Below are positions 28,071 through 37,569 of a stretch of DNA of 64,000 nt, one piece after another. The notes beneath the pieces are model-generated. The model saw nothing but the letters and a program-made list of their open reading frames with translations. It was not told where the DNA came from and ran no database searches. Positions within the stretch are counted from its first letter, which is position 1, and the number at the start of each line of letters is the position of its first letter. The position numbers and the translations under genes were made by a program. Location: NCBI RefSeq assembly GCF_001261715.1, contig NZ_CVRU01000092.1, forward strand, positions 1-64,000, read 5' to 3'. This DNA is from Dysgonomonas sp. HGC4 (GTDB taxonomy: Bacteria; Bacteroidota; Bacteroidia; Bacteroidales; Dysgonomonadaceae).

Positions 28071-29699
28071 ATGAGATATTGTAAATTATTTATCAGTTCA
28101 TTGCTTCTTTGTTCTCTTTTCTTAGGGGGAACTCTTAGTGCTCAAATTAAGATTCTAACTATTGGCGACTCAACTATGGCGAACTACGATGAGGACAAGA
28201 ATAGTGGAGAAAAAGAAATGAGAGGGTGGGGACAAATGCTGCCTTTGTTTCTCGAAGGTAATATTCAATCGGTGAATACTGCTAAAAACGGACGAAGCTC
28301 AAAATCATTTTATTATGAGTTTTGGCAGAATCTACGTAATAGTCTAAAGCCGGGCGATTATGTTTTTATACAGTTTGGGCATAATGACGAGAAAGCCAAT
28401 GGATTGGATACAGACCCGAATGATGAAACCGGGCGCGGTACTGCTGCTTGGGGACAATATCAAGGCTATCTTAAAAGATATATAGACGAATCGCGTGAGA
28501 GGGGTGCTATACCTATTCTATTTACTCCTATTGTAAGGCGATTATTCGATGAAAATAATCAAATCACGGGTCAAGGATTGCATAGCTTGACGGAGCTGGC
28601 TCCTGACGATTCAACAATGAACTATCCTATGGCGATGCGGTCTCTTGCCCTTGACCTATCGGTTCCTTTAGTGGATATGACACTGCTGACACAGAAGATG
28701 GTTTTAGAATATGGTGCAGAAAAGTCGAAAGAGATAATCTACGCTAATAACGATAATACTCATCTTAAAGCAATGGGTGGAATATTGTATGCTAGATTGG
28801 CTGTTGAGGATTTAATGAGGCAAGGCATATTGACTGATTACCTAACATTGTCGTCCGATATAAATATAAAACCATCAGAAGGAGACTTCGGATCGCAGTT
28901 TTTAGGAAAATCGACGGTGAAGATGTTTACATTACAAGGATTAAATCTTAATCCAAAATCGGGAACAATAAAACTGTCAGTAGAGTCGCCATTCGAATTA
29001 TTGACCACCAAAAAAGGAAACACTCAAAAGGAATTGTCAATATCGTATACCGATGGTAATTTAAGCAATCCTATTTTTGTTAAATTTAGTCCGAACAAAG
29101 TCCAAAAATATAAGGGTGAGTTGATATTATTGGTCGATGATAAAGTACATCAAAAAATAGAGATAAAAGGTGACGGTATTTCCATAAAAGGTGCAAAAAA
29201 AGTGCAAACCGACTGGTCTGTAATCCGTCGGGATACCCCATTAATAAAGGATAATATTGAAGTAAGAGCTAAGACTGTAGGTCTAAAGTTCATAGACCAT
29301 AATAACGAAGAGTTATTAACCACATTGGATAATAAATGGCCTGTAGGAGATATTGATCTGAATGCTTCTCGTTATTTGGAGTTAGCAATAACAGCACCAA
29401 AAGGCACATTGTATTTAGACTCATTAAGTTTCGAAATGGGAGCTGTTGGTGGCAAATATATGACTTTTACAGCCTTGGCATCTATAGATCGAAGTTTCTC
29501 AGAAAGCGAAGATATTGCAGTGATGGACGATTTACCCAATGAGAAATTCAAAACATATACATTCAATAAAGTCTTGAAGATACCTCAAGGGGACACATTT
29601 TATATTCGGTTTTATCCTTGGTGTAAGATGGAGGCGTCAGATAAATATATTAATCTAAAGAATTTTCAGATCAAAGGACTGCTGTTCGATTATAATTAA
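28071..29699 (+). CDS. CE12 acetylesterase with C-terminal extension
   Basis: This 542-residue secreted SGNH-type esterase would remove acetyl groups from pectin. The start at 28071 (ATG) puts the signal peptide (about 1-25) at the N terminus; an in-frame TTG at 28056 is less likely. Active-site blocks are IGDSTMANY (Ser34), GWGQMLP, NGRSSKSF, QFGHND and DNTHLK (Asp228, His231), the rhamnogalacturonan acetylesterase pattern. The catalytic domain ends near residue 250. About 290 further residues form an apparently all-beta region with no motif I recognise, possibly a binding or second catalytic module. It lies next to a single-domain CE12 gene, so the pair may deacetylate different positions. 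Confidence 0.9.
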   Translation: MRYCKLFISSLLLCSLFLGGTLSAQIKILTIGDSTMANYDEDKNSGEKEMRGWGQMLPLFLEGNIQSVNTAKNGRSSKSFYYEFWQNLRNSLKPGDYVFIQFGHNDEKANGLDTDPNDETGRGTAAWGQYQGYLKRYIDESRERGAIPILFTPIVRRLFDENNQITGQGLHSLTELAPDDSTMNYPMAMRSLALDLSVPLVDMTLLTQKMVLEYGAEKSKEIIYANNDNTHLKAMGGILYARLAVEDLMRQGILTDYLTLSSDINIKPSEGDFGSQFLGKSTVKMFTLQGLNLNPKSGTIKLSVESPFELLTTKKGNTQKELSISYTDGNLSNPIFVKFSPNKVQKYKGELILLVDDKVHQKIEIKGDGISIKGAKKVQTDWSVIRRDTPLIKDNIEVRAKTVGLKFIDHNNEELLTTLDNKWPVGDIDLNASRYLELAITAPKGTLYLDSLSFEMGAVGGKYMTFTALASIDRSFSESEDIAVMDDLPNEKFKTYTFNKVLKIPQGDTFYIRFYPWCKMEASDKYINLKNFQIKGLLFDYN

Positions 29700-29705
29700 T
29701 TAGGA

Positions 29706-30512
29706 ATGAAAAGACTACTAATAGTATCTATCGCTTTTATTTCCCTGTGTTTGTTTTTTGCAGGAACAAAAAGACCTCTCCATATATTTATGGCAGGAGA
29801 TTCTACTATGGCACTTAAACCTTTGTATAAAAATGTGTGGGATAGTATTGCTGGTGACAGTATTAAGGAAGCTTTTCCCGAACGAGGATGGGGGCAACTG
29901 CTACCGGATTTTTTTAATGAAAATGTAGTAATAGAGGATTATGCTCAAAATGGGAGAAGTTCGCGCACCTTTATAGAACAAGGATGGTGGCAGAAAATTA
30001 TAGACAATGTACAAAAGGGAGATTATGTGGTTATTCAGTTTGGACATAACGATTCGGCAGAAGATCGCCCCGATCGTTATACTCCACCCAAACAATATGC
30101 TGAAAATCTTTCACGCTTTGTAGACGAAGTGAAAGCAAAGGGAGGAAAACCCATTATTTGTACTTCGGTTGTAAGGAGACGTTTTGATGCGAAAGGAACG
30201 TTTCTTGATTCGCATGGAGAGTATGTAGAATTAGCTCGGCAAGTAGCCAAACATAAAAATGTAGAGATGATAGATATGTATGAAAAGAGTAAGGATTTGT
30301 TGATTAATATGGGAAAAGATCAGTCAGCATCATTATTCTTGCATATCGAAGCCGGAGAAAATAAAATCTTTCCGGATGGAAAAATAGATAATACTCATTT
30401 CAAAGAAAATGGGGCGCGAATAATGGCATCGTTATTTGTAGAGGGATTAAAAGAGAACCGAATTAAATCTTTGACAAAAGAGCTAAGGTCTCAACCTATT
30501 GTATTGCATTAA
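29706..30512 (+). CDS. CE12 acetylesterase, single domain
   Basis: This 268-residue secreted protein (signal about 1-19) has the same SGNH active-site set as its neighbour: AGDSTMALKP (Ser33), RGWGQLLP, NGRSSRTF, QFGHND and DNTHFKENG (Asp228, His231). This is a rhamnogalacturonan acetylesterase-type enzyme of ordinary length with no extra module. It starts 6 bases after the previous gene, so the two are almost certainly co-translated in one operon. The acid-labile target may be acetyl on galacturonate O-2 or O-3, in rhamnogalacturonan I or homogalacturonan; the sequence does not decide. Confidence 0.93.
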   Translation: MKRLLIVSIAFISLCLFFAGTKRPLHIFMAGDSTMALKPLYKNVWDSIAGDSIKEAFPERGWGQLLPDFFNENVVIEDYAQNGRSSRTFIEQGWWQKIIDNVQKGDYVVIQFGHNDSAEDRPDRYTPPKQYAENLSRFVDEVKAKGGKPIICTSVVRRRFDAKGTFLDSHGEYVELARQVAKHKNVEMIDMYEKSKDLLINMGKDQSASLFLHIEAGENKIFPDGKIDNTHFKENGARIMASLFVEGLKENRIKSLTKELRSQPIVLH

Positions 30513-30581
30513 TTGGCGTAATATGCAGATGATGTTATGTCTATAAAATATATCAGTAAATTTTTTTAATTGCTTAAAACA

Positions 30582-32210
30582 ATGAAAATAATCAAAAGAA
30601 GCATACTTGGCTTATTGCTATGCTGCGTAATGTCGGGTATGAATGCTCAAAATAGTATTTCTAAAACATGGGTTGCCGATCTGGGTAATGGTTCTTATAA
30701 AAATCCGATTTTGTATGCTGATTATTCCGATCCCGATGTTTGTCGGGTTGGTGATGATTACTATATGACAGCATCTAGTTTTAACTGTGTACCGGGATTA
30801 CCAATACTTCATTCGAAGGATTTAGTGAATTGGACTGTTATTGGTTATGCTATTGATAAACTGACCCCCGATTCTATCTTCTCGAAAGTAGAGCATGGCG
30901 GCGGAGTTTGGGCTCCTGCTATCAGATACCATAAAGGTGAATTCTATATTTACTATGGAGATCCCGATCAAGGAATATTTATGACTAAAACAAAAGATCC
31001 GGCAGGTACATGGGAACCTCTTGTGATGGTGAAGGAAGGAAAAGGTCTGATAGATTCTTGTCCGATTTTTGACGATAATGGAGATGTGTACTTAGCTCAT
31101 GCTTATGCAGGTAGTCGTGCAGGGATAAAAAGTCTTTTGGCTGTAACAAAACTTACTCCCGATGGGACGAAAGCTGTAGGCGAATCACGTATTATTTATG
31201 ACGGACACGATCTAGATCCTACAATTGAAGGACCAAAGTTCTATAAACGTAATGGATATTATTACATATTTGCTCCTGCAGGTGGTGTTGCTACAGGTTG
31301 GCAATTGGCGTTGAGGTCGAAAGATATATTTGGGCCTTATGAGCGAAAAGTGGTGATGGATCAGGGAAAAACACCCATTAACGGACCACACCAAGGAGCA
31401 TGGGTAGATACTCAAACAGGTGAAGATTGGTTTATACATTTTCAGGATGTAGGAGCAGTGGGTAGGATTACGCATCTTCAACCGATGGTCTGGAAAAATG
31501 ATTGGCCTGTAATTGGTGTAGACAAGGATGGCGATGGTTGTGGTGAACCTGTGCTTACATATAAGAAACCCAACGTGGGTAAAACATATCCTATTGCTAC
31601 ACCTGCCGAAAGTGATGAGTTTTCTACCAATACTTTAGGCTTACAATGGCAATGGCATGGTAACCCTCAATCGTGGTGGCATTTTGCGAATAAAGAGCAA
31701 GGCTGTTTGAATTTGTATTCAGTGCCTATTATAGACGATTATAAAAGTTTGTGGGACGTTCCGAATCTTCTCTTGCAAAAGATTCCTGCCCCTGACTTTA
31801 CTGCTACAATGAAACTGACTCTAAAACCTGAACCTCGATTTACAGGAGAAAGAACAGGATTAGTAGTTATGGGCTTAGATTATGCCTTACTATCCTTTGA
31901 GAATACTCCTGATGGATTTGTACTTTCTCAATCGGAATGTATAAATGCAGAAAAAGGAACAAAAGAGTCGGTTAACTCATCTGTAAATCTAAAAGATGCT
32001 ACTGTTTATTTACGCGTGAAAATGACTTCGGGAAACAAATGTATATTCAGTTACAGCACTGATGGCAAAAAATATATAACATTAGGTAATGAGTTTAAAG
32101 CGAAAGAAGGTAAATGGATTGGTGCTAAGATTGGCACATTCTGCTCTCGTCCTATTCCCAAGAACGATGGTGGAAGGGTCGATGTAGACTGGTTTAGGTT
32201 GGAAAAATAA
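30582..32210 (+). CDS. GH43 glycosidase with C-terminal concanavalin-like domain
   Basis: This 542-residue secreted enzyme starts at the ATG at 30582; a TTG 12 bases upstream is less likely. A signal peptide (about 1-22) precedes a five-bladed propeller. GH43 catalytic residues are Asp50 in YSDPDV, an Asp in IDSCPIFDD and Glu216 in PTIEGPKFY. The C-terminal part (about 350-542, LGLQWQWHGNPQSWW) matches the concanavalin-like C2 domain of beta-xylosidase-type GH43 proteins. It may remove xylose or arabinose side chains from pectin, as in xylogalacturonan. Subfamily and linkage are not certain. It is the last gene of the tightly spaced pectin enzyme block. Confidence 0.9.
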   Translation: MKIIKRSILGLLLCCVMSGMNAQNSISKTWVADLGNGSYKNPILYADYSDPDVCRVGDDYYMTASSFNCVPGLPILHSKDLVNWTVIGYAIDKLTPDSIFSKVEHGGGVWAPAIRYHKGEFYIYYGDPDQGIFMTKTKDPAGTWEPLVMVKEGKGLIDSCPIFDDNGDVYLAHAYAGSRAGIKSLLAVTKLTPDGTKAVGESRIIYDGHDLDPTIEGPKFYKRNGYYYIFAPAGGVATGWQLALRSKDIFGPYERKVVMDQGKTPINGPHQGAWVDTQTGEDWFIHFQDVGAVGRITHLQPMVWKNDWPVIGVDKDGDGCGEPVLTYKKPNVGKTYPIATPAESDEFSTNTLGLQWQWHGNPQSWWHFANKEQGCLNLYSVPIIDDYKSLWDVPNLLLQKIPAPDFTATMKLTLKPEPRFTGERTGLVVMGLDYALLSFENTPDGFVLSQSECINAEKGTKESVNSSVNLKDATVYLRVKMTSGNKCIFSYSTDGKKYITLGNEFKAKEGKWIGAKIGTFCSRPIPKNDGGRVDVDWFRLEK

Positions 32211-32250
32211 TCAACATTGATTATTAATTTTTTTTATCTAGTTATGGTTA

Positions 32251-32293
32251 TTAAGAGCGGAGGTTTGTAAAGTAGTTTTACCTCTGCTCTTAA
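32251..32293 (+). terminator. Hairpin between GH43 and the esterase gene
   Basis: TTAAGAGCGGAGGT pairs with ACCTCTGCTCTTAA (14 pairs, one G-U) around a 15-base loop. No T-run follows. It could weaken read-through into the last gene of the locus. Confidence 0.45.
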
Positions 32294-32312
32294 TTCATTT
32301 AGAAAATAGCTT

Positions 32313-33296
32313 ATGAGACATTTATTTATAGTAGTCATTTTTTTGTTAGTGGGGAGTGTGCTGCCTGCTCAGGTTATAATTGATGGCATACCTCGTGATA
32401 CATCTTTTACGGTTTACAATACCTATATAAAAGAACGTAAGAAGCGTCCGTATATAAAAATAGTGAGGCCTCACTTGCCTGATAATGTTATTGCAAAGGA
32501 AGGAATAATATATTCCAGACCTTCTGCAAACAGATCTTTGCATCTCAATCTTTATCGCCCCGATGATAAAAAGAAATACCCTGCTTTATTGATGATACAT
32601 GGAGGAGGCTGGAGTTCGGGCGATTTATCGCTGCAAATTCCAATGGCACAACAAATAGCTGCTAAGGGGTATGTTACCATTCCGGTAGAATACAGGTTAT
32701 CTCCCGAAGCCCTTTATCCGGCAGCGGTGAACGATCTTAAAACAGCTCTTCGCTGGATGCGTGCTAATGCAGATCAATATGGTATTGATACAACCCGAAT
32801 AGCTATATCAGGCTGCTCGGCAGGGGGACAACTTGCAACCTTATTAGGTGTAACTAATGGGCAGGAGACCAATGAAACAGTAATAGAGGAATATCCAAAC
32901 CATACAAGTAAGGTACAAGCTGTGATAAACATAGATGGAGTTTCGGATCTTACAACAAAAGAATCTCTTGATGGAGTTTTGGACGCGATCTCGAAAAATA
33001 AAGTATCTGCCTCTCTCAAATGGTTTGGAGCTACTTATGAGGAGAATAAAGATCTTTGGATAGAGGCTTCACCCGTTTATTGGGTTACGAAAGAGTCTGC
33101 TCCTGTATGTTTTATAAATAGTTCTATACCTAGGTTTCATGGTGGGCGCGATGAGCTGATAGAGAAACTGGCGGAGTATAATATTAGTACCGAAATACAT
33201 TCTTTACCCGATACACCTCACCCCTTTTGGTTATTCGAACCATGGTTTGAGCCAACAGTAAAGTATATGACCGATTACTTAAATAAAGTATTCTAG
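32313..33296 (+). CDS. Secreted alpha/beta-hydrolase esterase
   Basis: This 327-residue protein has a signal peptide (about 1-19) and the hormone-sensitive-lipase-like esterase pattern. The oxyanion motif is MIHGGGWSSGD (about residues 93-103), the nucleophile elbow is SGCSAGGQLA, and the likely histidine is in LPDTPHPFWLF. Such enzymes often act as carbohydrate esterases (acetyl or feruloyl) in polysaccharide loci. It lies 102 bases after GH43 beyond a hairpin, in the same direction, so it is probably the tail of the pectin locus. It adds to CE8 and CE12 as a third kind of esterase here. Substrate is not deducible. Confidence 0.85.
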   Translation: MRHLFIVVIFLLVGSVLPAQVIIDGIPRDTSFTVYNTYIKERKKRPYIKIVRPHLPDNVIAKEGIIYSRPSANRSLHLNLYRPDDKKKYPALLMIHGGGWSSGDLSLQIPMAQQIAAKGYVTIPVEYRLSPEALYPAAVNDLKTALRWMRANADQYGIDTTRIAISGCSAGGQLATLLGVTNGQETNETVIEEYPNHTSKVQAVINIDGVSDLTTKESLDGVLDAISKNKVSASLKWFGATYEENKDLWIEASPVYWVTKESAPVCFINSSIPRFHGGRDELIEKLAEYNISTEIHSLPDTPHPFWLFEPWFEPTVKYMTDYLNKVF

Positions 33297-33446
33297 GTAT
33301 TGCGAAGGTGTTTTGCTTAAAAGTCGATGTATCAATAATCTGATGTAATATTTTTCTGTTAAACTTTAAACCAATGCTTGTCTGCTCGGATTTAAATAAC
33401 GTTCTTTGTGCTTATAAAGAATGATTCTAGATAAGAAGCTGAAACA

Positions 33447-34046
33447 ATGGCAAATTTAAGTAAAGTCTTAGCGGTTGCTGAAACTTCATATATAATAAGA
33501 AAGGGATTAGTATACACTCTATCTCAATTACCTATCGTTTCGAAGGTGGTTGAACTGAAAGAATTGGAGGATATTAATTATCAGCTTGGAATATTGAAAC
33601 CGGATGCTGTACTCATCAATCCGATGTTATTAGGGCATACGCACAAAGGAGATGTAAGACAACATTTAAATATTGAGAAACATATACCTTTGATTGCATT
33701 GGTGTACAATATGATAGATGAGCGATTCTATCAGTCCTACGATGCTGTGATCAGAATAAACGATTCGGAATCTAAGATTGAAGAAGTACTCTCGGCATGT
33801 CTGAATAAAGATATATCAAAAGTTTCGGATCAGAGCGAATTAAGTGACCGTGAAAAAGAAATATTAATAAGTATTGTAAAGGGAATGAGCAACAAAGAGA
33901 TTGCCGAACACCACAATATATCAATACATACAGTTATTACACACAGACGAAATGTAGGGCGAAAGTTAGAGATACATAGTGTTTCGGGACTTACAATCTA
34001 TGCAATATTAAATAAATTAGTGGACATTAAAGACATAAAATTATGA
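33447..34046 (+). CDS. LuxR-family regulator with atypical receiver domain
   Basis: This 199-residue protein has an N-terminal receiver-like domain (about 1-120) and a C-terminal LuxR helix-turn-helix (about 132-195, LSDREKEILISIVKGMSNKEIA). The receiver lacks the usual acidic pair after strand 1 (AVAETSY). The phosphorylation position reads VLINPML with Asn in place of Asp, so ordinary phosphorylation is unlikely. Its stop codon overlaps the start of the hemerythrin gene (ATGA), which means translational coupling. The pair probably forms a small sensory unit for oxygen, nitric oxide or redox stress, by inference from the iron-binding partner. It lies 150 bases after the pectin locus, with no sign of belonging to it. 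Confidence 0.85.
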   Translation: MANLSKVLAVAETSYIIRKGLVYTLSQLPIVSKVVELKELEDINYQLGILKPDAVLINPMLLGHTHKGDVRQHLNIEKHIPLIALVYNMIDERFYQSYDAVIRINDSESKIEEVLSACLNKDISKVSDQSELSDREKEILISIVKGMSNKEIAEHHNISIHTVITHRRNVGRKLEIHSVSGLTIYAILNKLVDIKDIKL

Positions 34047-34741
34047 GCAATATAACGGTAAAATATAGTAAGGCAATGAAAATGTCGGATCTTATTGATG
34101 CTGATTACAAATTATTGCTTTTGTTGACTCGCCTTAAATTTTCGTTAGGATTTGGTGATAAAAGTGTTGGTGCTGTTTGCGAGCAATACAATTTTGATGC
34201 TGAATGTTTTTTGTTCTTGGCAAATATTCAGTCAAACAAGCCTATCATGAATGTGCAAGAAGTCTTTAACAAGCTTCCTCTACAACCCTTTCTGTATTAC
34301 TTGAAATGCTCTCATGAGTATTTCTTGGAAAGTAGATTGCCTAATATCAGAAGGAAATTGAAGCTGATCTTTTCGGAAGAAGAATCGAGCCTCGAAAAAT
34401 TGGTGTTAGACTTCTTTGATAATTACAAGAAAGAAGTATATGATCATATGAAGTACGAAGACAATACGGTATTTCCATATGTTCAGTCTTTAATGAATAA
34501 GTCGAATGAAGATAAATACTCTATCAATATCTTTGAAGAGCGACACAATAATATAGAAGAAAAGATTGCCGATTTGAAACGTATCTTGCTTAAATATGTA
34601 TCAGGAGTGAAAGACCAATCTTTAATGACTAATATTTTGCTTGAACTATATATGTCGGAAGAAGAATTAGCATCGCATACTTTTATCGAAGATAGCCTTG
34701 TTATCCCTCGTGTGAAAACAATAGAGAAAGGTGTTCTTTAA
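34043..34741 (+). CDS. Hemerythrin-domain protein
   Basis: This 232-residue cytosolic protein has an N-terminal segment (about 10-60, LGFGDKSVGAVCEQYNFD) loosely like the N-terminal domain of ScdA-type iron-sulfur repair proteins. A four-helix hemerythrin-like domain (about 85-230) follows. Candidate di-iron ligands lie in CSHEYF, YDHMKYEDNTVFP, ERHNNIEEK and LASHTFIEDSLVIP; the H-x4-E spacing recurs. It overlaps the LuxR regulator gene by four bases. Likely roles are oxygen or nitric oxide sensing, or repair of damaged Fe-S clusters; I cannot decide between them. A strong terminator follows. Confidence 0.85.
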   Translation: MSNITVKYSKAMKMSDLIDADYKLLLLLTRLKFSLGFGDKSVGAVCEQYNFDAECFLFLANIQSNKPIMNVQEVFNKLPLQPFLYYLKCSHEYFLESRLPNIRRKLKLIFSEEESSLEKLVLDFFDNYKKEVYDHMKYEDNTVFPYVQSLMNKSNEDKYSINIFEERHNNIEEKIADLKRILLKYVSGVKDQSLMTNILLELYMSEEELASHTFIEDSLVIPRVKTIEKGVL

Positions 34742-34770
34742 TACATAACACTAAATGGATTTAGATATAA

Positions 34771-34808
34771 AGAGTCAGTATTTAATAAATACTGACTCTT
34801 CTATTTTT
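34771..34808 (+). terminator. Rho-independent terminator after the hemerythrin gene
   Basis: A perfect 13-base stem (AGAGTCAGTATTT with AAATACTGACTCT), a 3-base loop and then TCTATTTTTTTT. It lies between convergent genes. Confidence 0.88.
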
Positions 34809-34809
34809 T

Positions 34810-35178
34810 TTAGAAATCAGAATATAGTCCTATACTATTACCTTCTGAGTCAATAAAGACTGAAAAATAACCTCTGTTGTCTGCTTCAATTTTAGTTTTG
34901 GGAATAGTTATCTTACCTCCATTTATTTCTACTAAGGATAGAGAAGTCTCCATGTTCTTACAATTCAAGCTAATTAGGACACCATCTTTTGAGGGTTTAA
35001 AGTGGTCTGACCATGAGATGGCACCGGGACATACGCCATCTTCTTCGGGAAAGAATGCCATTTTCTCTTTGCCCCAATCGCAGACGGTGAATTGAGTATT
35101 GAGTACTGATTGATAAAATTTGATAGCTCTGTCTAGATCTACTGCGGGGATTTCAAAAAATGCAATTAAATTTTTCAT
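34810..35178 (-). CDS. VOC (glyoxalase-fold) family protein
   Basis: This 122-residue cytosolic protein begins FFEIPAVDLDRAIKFYQSVLN, the classic opening beta-alpha-beta of the vicinal-oxygen-chelate fold, and ends IDSEGNSIGLYSDF. The start at 35178 is chosen because an open frame runs further upstream only through the end of the AraC gene and would add residues without family resemblance. The reaction is unknown; the group includes glyoxalases, dioxygenases and resistance proteins. It lies 95 bases after the AraC-type regulator in the same direction, so it may be that regulator's target. Confidence 0.82.
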   Translation of the reverse strand: MKNLIAFFEIPAVDLDRAIKFYQSVLNTQFTVCDWGKEKMAFFPEEDGVCPGAISWSDHFKPSKDGVLISLNCKNMETSLSLVEINGGKITIPKTKIEADNRGYFSVFIDSEGNSIGLYSDF

Positions 35179-35273
35179 AAAATCTGATTTTAGTGAGAAG
35201 TTTGATTTTCTCTGTTTGATTTTACAAAAGTAGGATTGTGTATTACTGTAAACTTGTAAAAAAAAGACATTTG

Positions 35274-36077
35274 CTAAAGTGTCGAAAAATAGTCGGAGTA
35301 AGGTGAGCATTTTGCCACAAATTCGGAAGGTGTGCAACCTGAAAAGGCTTTGAACTCTTTTATAAGATGAGGCTGATCGTAATAACCGCATTCAAAAGCC
35401 AATTGGGTAAGACTTATCTGAGGGGTTGTTTGTAAAACGTATAACGCTCTTTGAAAGCGGATAATTCGTGTAAATTCTTTAGGCTTGGCACCCACATGCT
35501 CAGTAAATATACGCGTGAATTGTTTATAACTGAGACAAGCTGTATCTGATAAGGTAGTGACGTCTATTTGTGGTTGGTTGTTAACGGCTTCAATTGCTGT
35601 AGCTATTCGTTTATAGTTGTAGTGATCAAAAGAATGTAGTTGCTTTATAAAATGTCTCTCTATAAGTTCAATAGATAATTTACTGTCTCGAATGTCTTGT
35701 ATCCGATTAGCTAATTCTTGCAGTGAAATATCTCCAATGTCATTTACTGAAATACAATTATTGAAAAACTCACTCATAGGTAGAGGGAAGAAGGTTCTGG
35801 CTCCGAAAGGTTGAAAAACCACAACTATCATATCTACATTTCCGGTTGAGGTAAGTTCTGTAAATTCGGTGGATATCCCTCCGATAAATGATCGGGGCTG
35901 TAGCTCTTTGGTAGTCTCCGAAAACATTCTGCTTCCTCTGTGAAAGATGAGGTTGATACAACCAACAGGAATGCTCGTTTCTGATATTACGGAAACAGTA
36001 TTTACTTTCAATAACCAGTAATACCTGATGTAGGGAGCTAGTGCAGGTGATGGATATATAATATTGAAAGTCTCCAT
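35274..36077 (-). CDS. AraC-family transcriptional regulator
   Basis: This 267-residue protein has an N-terminal ligand or oligomerisation domain (about 1-150, beginning YPSPALAPYIRYYWLLKV) of the type common in Bacteroidota AraC proteins. A C-terminal double helix-turn-helix (about 165-262) has LSYKQFTRIFTEHVGAKPKEF and AFECGYYDQPHLIKEFKAF. It is a cytosolic DNA-binding regulator. It precedes the VOC gene and may control it; the effector is unknown. It is unrelated in architecture to the large hybrid regulator of the pectin locus. Confidence 0.88.
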   Translation of the reverse strand: METFNIIYPSPALAPYIRYYWLLKVNTVSVISETSIPVGCINLIFHRGSRMFSETTKELQPRSFIGGISTEFTELTSTGNVDMIVVVFQPFGARTFFPLPMSEFFNNCISVNDIGDISLQELANRIQDIRDSKLSIELIERHFIKQLHSFDHYNYKRIATAIEAVNNQPQIDVTTLSDTACLSYKQFTRIFTEHVGAKPKEFTRIIRFQRALYVLQTTPQISLTQLAFECGYYDQPHLIKEFKAFSGCTPSEFVAKCSPYSDYFSTL

Positions 36078-36170
36078 AACAGATTAGAATATAGTAATTA
36101 GCAGAACTTCAAAGTTAGAAGATAATTTGTTTTTGTAATTGTATAAAAAGGACATTTAAATTTTAGATAG

Positions 36171-36207
36171 AAAAAGAGCTTATTTCAATTAGAAATAAGC
36201 TCTTTTT
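36171..36207 (-). terminator. Terminator downstream of pgk
   Basis: A 16-base perfect stem (AAAAAGAGCTTATTTC with GAAATAAGCTCTTTTT) and a 5-base loop. The A and T tails allow function on either strand, but only pgk reads into it. Confidence 0.88.
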
Positions 36208-36231
36208 GCTTTATGTATTTAAGCTCTTAAC

Positions 36232-37494
36232 TTAAAATCCTCTGATTGCTTTGATTCCAGGAAGAACTTTACCTTCGATAAATTCAAGTAAAGCACCACC
36301 ACCTGTTGATACATAAGAAACTTGATCAGCAAGACCAAATTTATTTACACATGCAACAGAGTCGCCACCTCCTACAAGAGAGAAAGCACCGTGTTTAGAA
36401 GCTTCGGCAATAGCTTTAGCAACTACTTCAGATCCGTGAGCAAAATTGTCGAATTCAAATACTCCAACAGGACCATTCCAAAGAATAGTTTTAGAGTTTT
36501 TGATAACTTCCGAAAATTCAGCTTCACCTTTAGGACCAATATCAAAACCAGACCACCCGTCAGGAATTGCATTAGCTTCTGCAAACTGAGTATTAGCGTC
36601 GTTGCTGAATTTGTCTCCTAATTTAGCGTCGCTAGAAAGTATTATGTTTACGTTGTTAGCTTTCGCTTTAGCCATAATTTCTTTAGCCAACTCTAGTTTG
36701 TCATCTTCACAAAGAGAGTTACCAATTTTTCCACCTTTAGCTTTTTCGAAAGTAAATGCCATACCACCACCGATGATAAGGTTGTTTACTTTAGAAAGTA
36801 GGTTTTCGATAATATCGATTTTAGAAGAAACTTTAGATCCTCCGATGATTGCAGTAAATGGACGTGCAGGATCTAGCATGATCTTATCTACAGCATCAAT
36901 TTCTTTTTGCATCAAAAATCCAAACATTTTATGTTCTGCATCAAAATAATCAGCGATCAATGCTGTTGAAGCATGAGCACGGTGAGCAGTACCAAATGCA
37001 TCGTTCACATAAACGTCAGCATAAGAAGCTAAAGTTTTAGTGAAATCTTTTTGTTTTTCTTTGATTGCTTTTTTAGCAGCAGCTTTTTCGTCATCCGAAG
37101 CATCATCAGCTAAACCTCTTGGTTTGCCTTCTTCTTCAGCATAAAAACGAAGATTTTCTAACAAAAGAGCCTCTCCTGGTTGTAGAGCAGCAGCTTTCAT
37201 AGCAGCTTCTTCACCAGCACAGTCATTCGCAAATTGAACATCAACACCTAAAAGTTTAGATACGTGTCCAAGAATGTGTTTCAATGAATATTTGTCTTCA
37301 ACTCCTTTAGGACGACCCAAGTGCGATGCAATGATGGGGCTACCTCCGTCAGCAAGAATTTTTTTCAAAGTAGGAAGAGCTGCACGGATACGTGTGTCAT
37401 CAGTGATGTTGAAATTAGCATCAAGAGGCACATTAAAGTCAACTCTCACAAATGCCTTTTTACCGGCAAAGTTGAATTTGTCAATTGTTATCAT
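36232..37494 (-). CDS. pgk: Phosphoglycerate kinase
   Basis: This 420-residue cytosolic glycolytic enzyme transfers phosphate from 1,3-bisphosphoglycerate to ADP. Landmarks are the N-terminal [31 protein letters not shown], the nucleotide region [22 protein letters not shown], and the C-terminal [13 protein letters not shown] with [13 protein letters not shown]. Length is normal. A long leader of about 75 bases with a -7 box lies upstream and a strong terminator follows, so it is a single-gene transcript, unusually not next to gapA here. Confidence 0.98.
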   Translation of the reverse strand: MITIDKFNFAGKKAFVRVDFNVPLDANFNITDDTRIRAALPTLKKILADGGSPIIASHLGRPKGVEDKYSLKHILGHVSKLLGVDVQFANDCAGEEAAMKAAALQPGEALLLENLRFYAEEEGKPRGLADDASDDEKAAAKKAIKEKQKDFTKTLASYADVYVNDAFGTAHRAHASTALIADYFDAEHKMFGFLMQKEIDAVDKIMLDPARPFTAIIGGSKVSSKIDIIENLLSKVNNLIIGGGMAFTFEKAKGGKIGNSLCEDDKLELAKEIMAKAKANNVNIILSSDAKLGDKFSNDANTQFAEANAIPDGWSGFDIGPKGEAEFSEVIKNSKTILWNGPVGVFEFDNFAHGSEVVAKAIAEASKHGAFSLVGGGDSVACVNKFGLADQVSYVSTGGGALLEFIEGKVLPGIKAIRGF

Positions 37495-37569
37495 AACTGT
37501 TTGTAATTAAAAATATTTGGTTTTTATCGTTTTAGCTTTTCCTAAGTGGGTTTTGAATCCAAAGGGACA

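Noticed and set aside
35179-35391. Upstream extension of the VOC protein
   Set aside because: It runs over the end of the AraC gene and adds residues unlike the family; the VOC fold begins at the Met at 35178.
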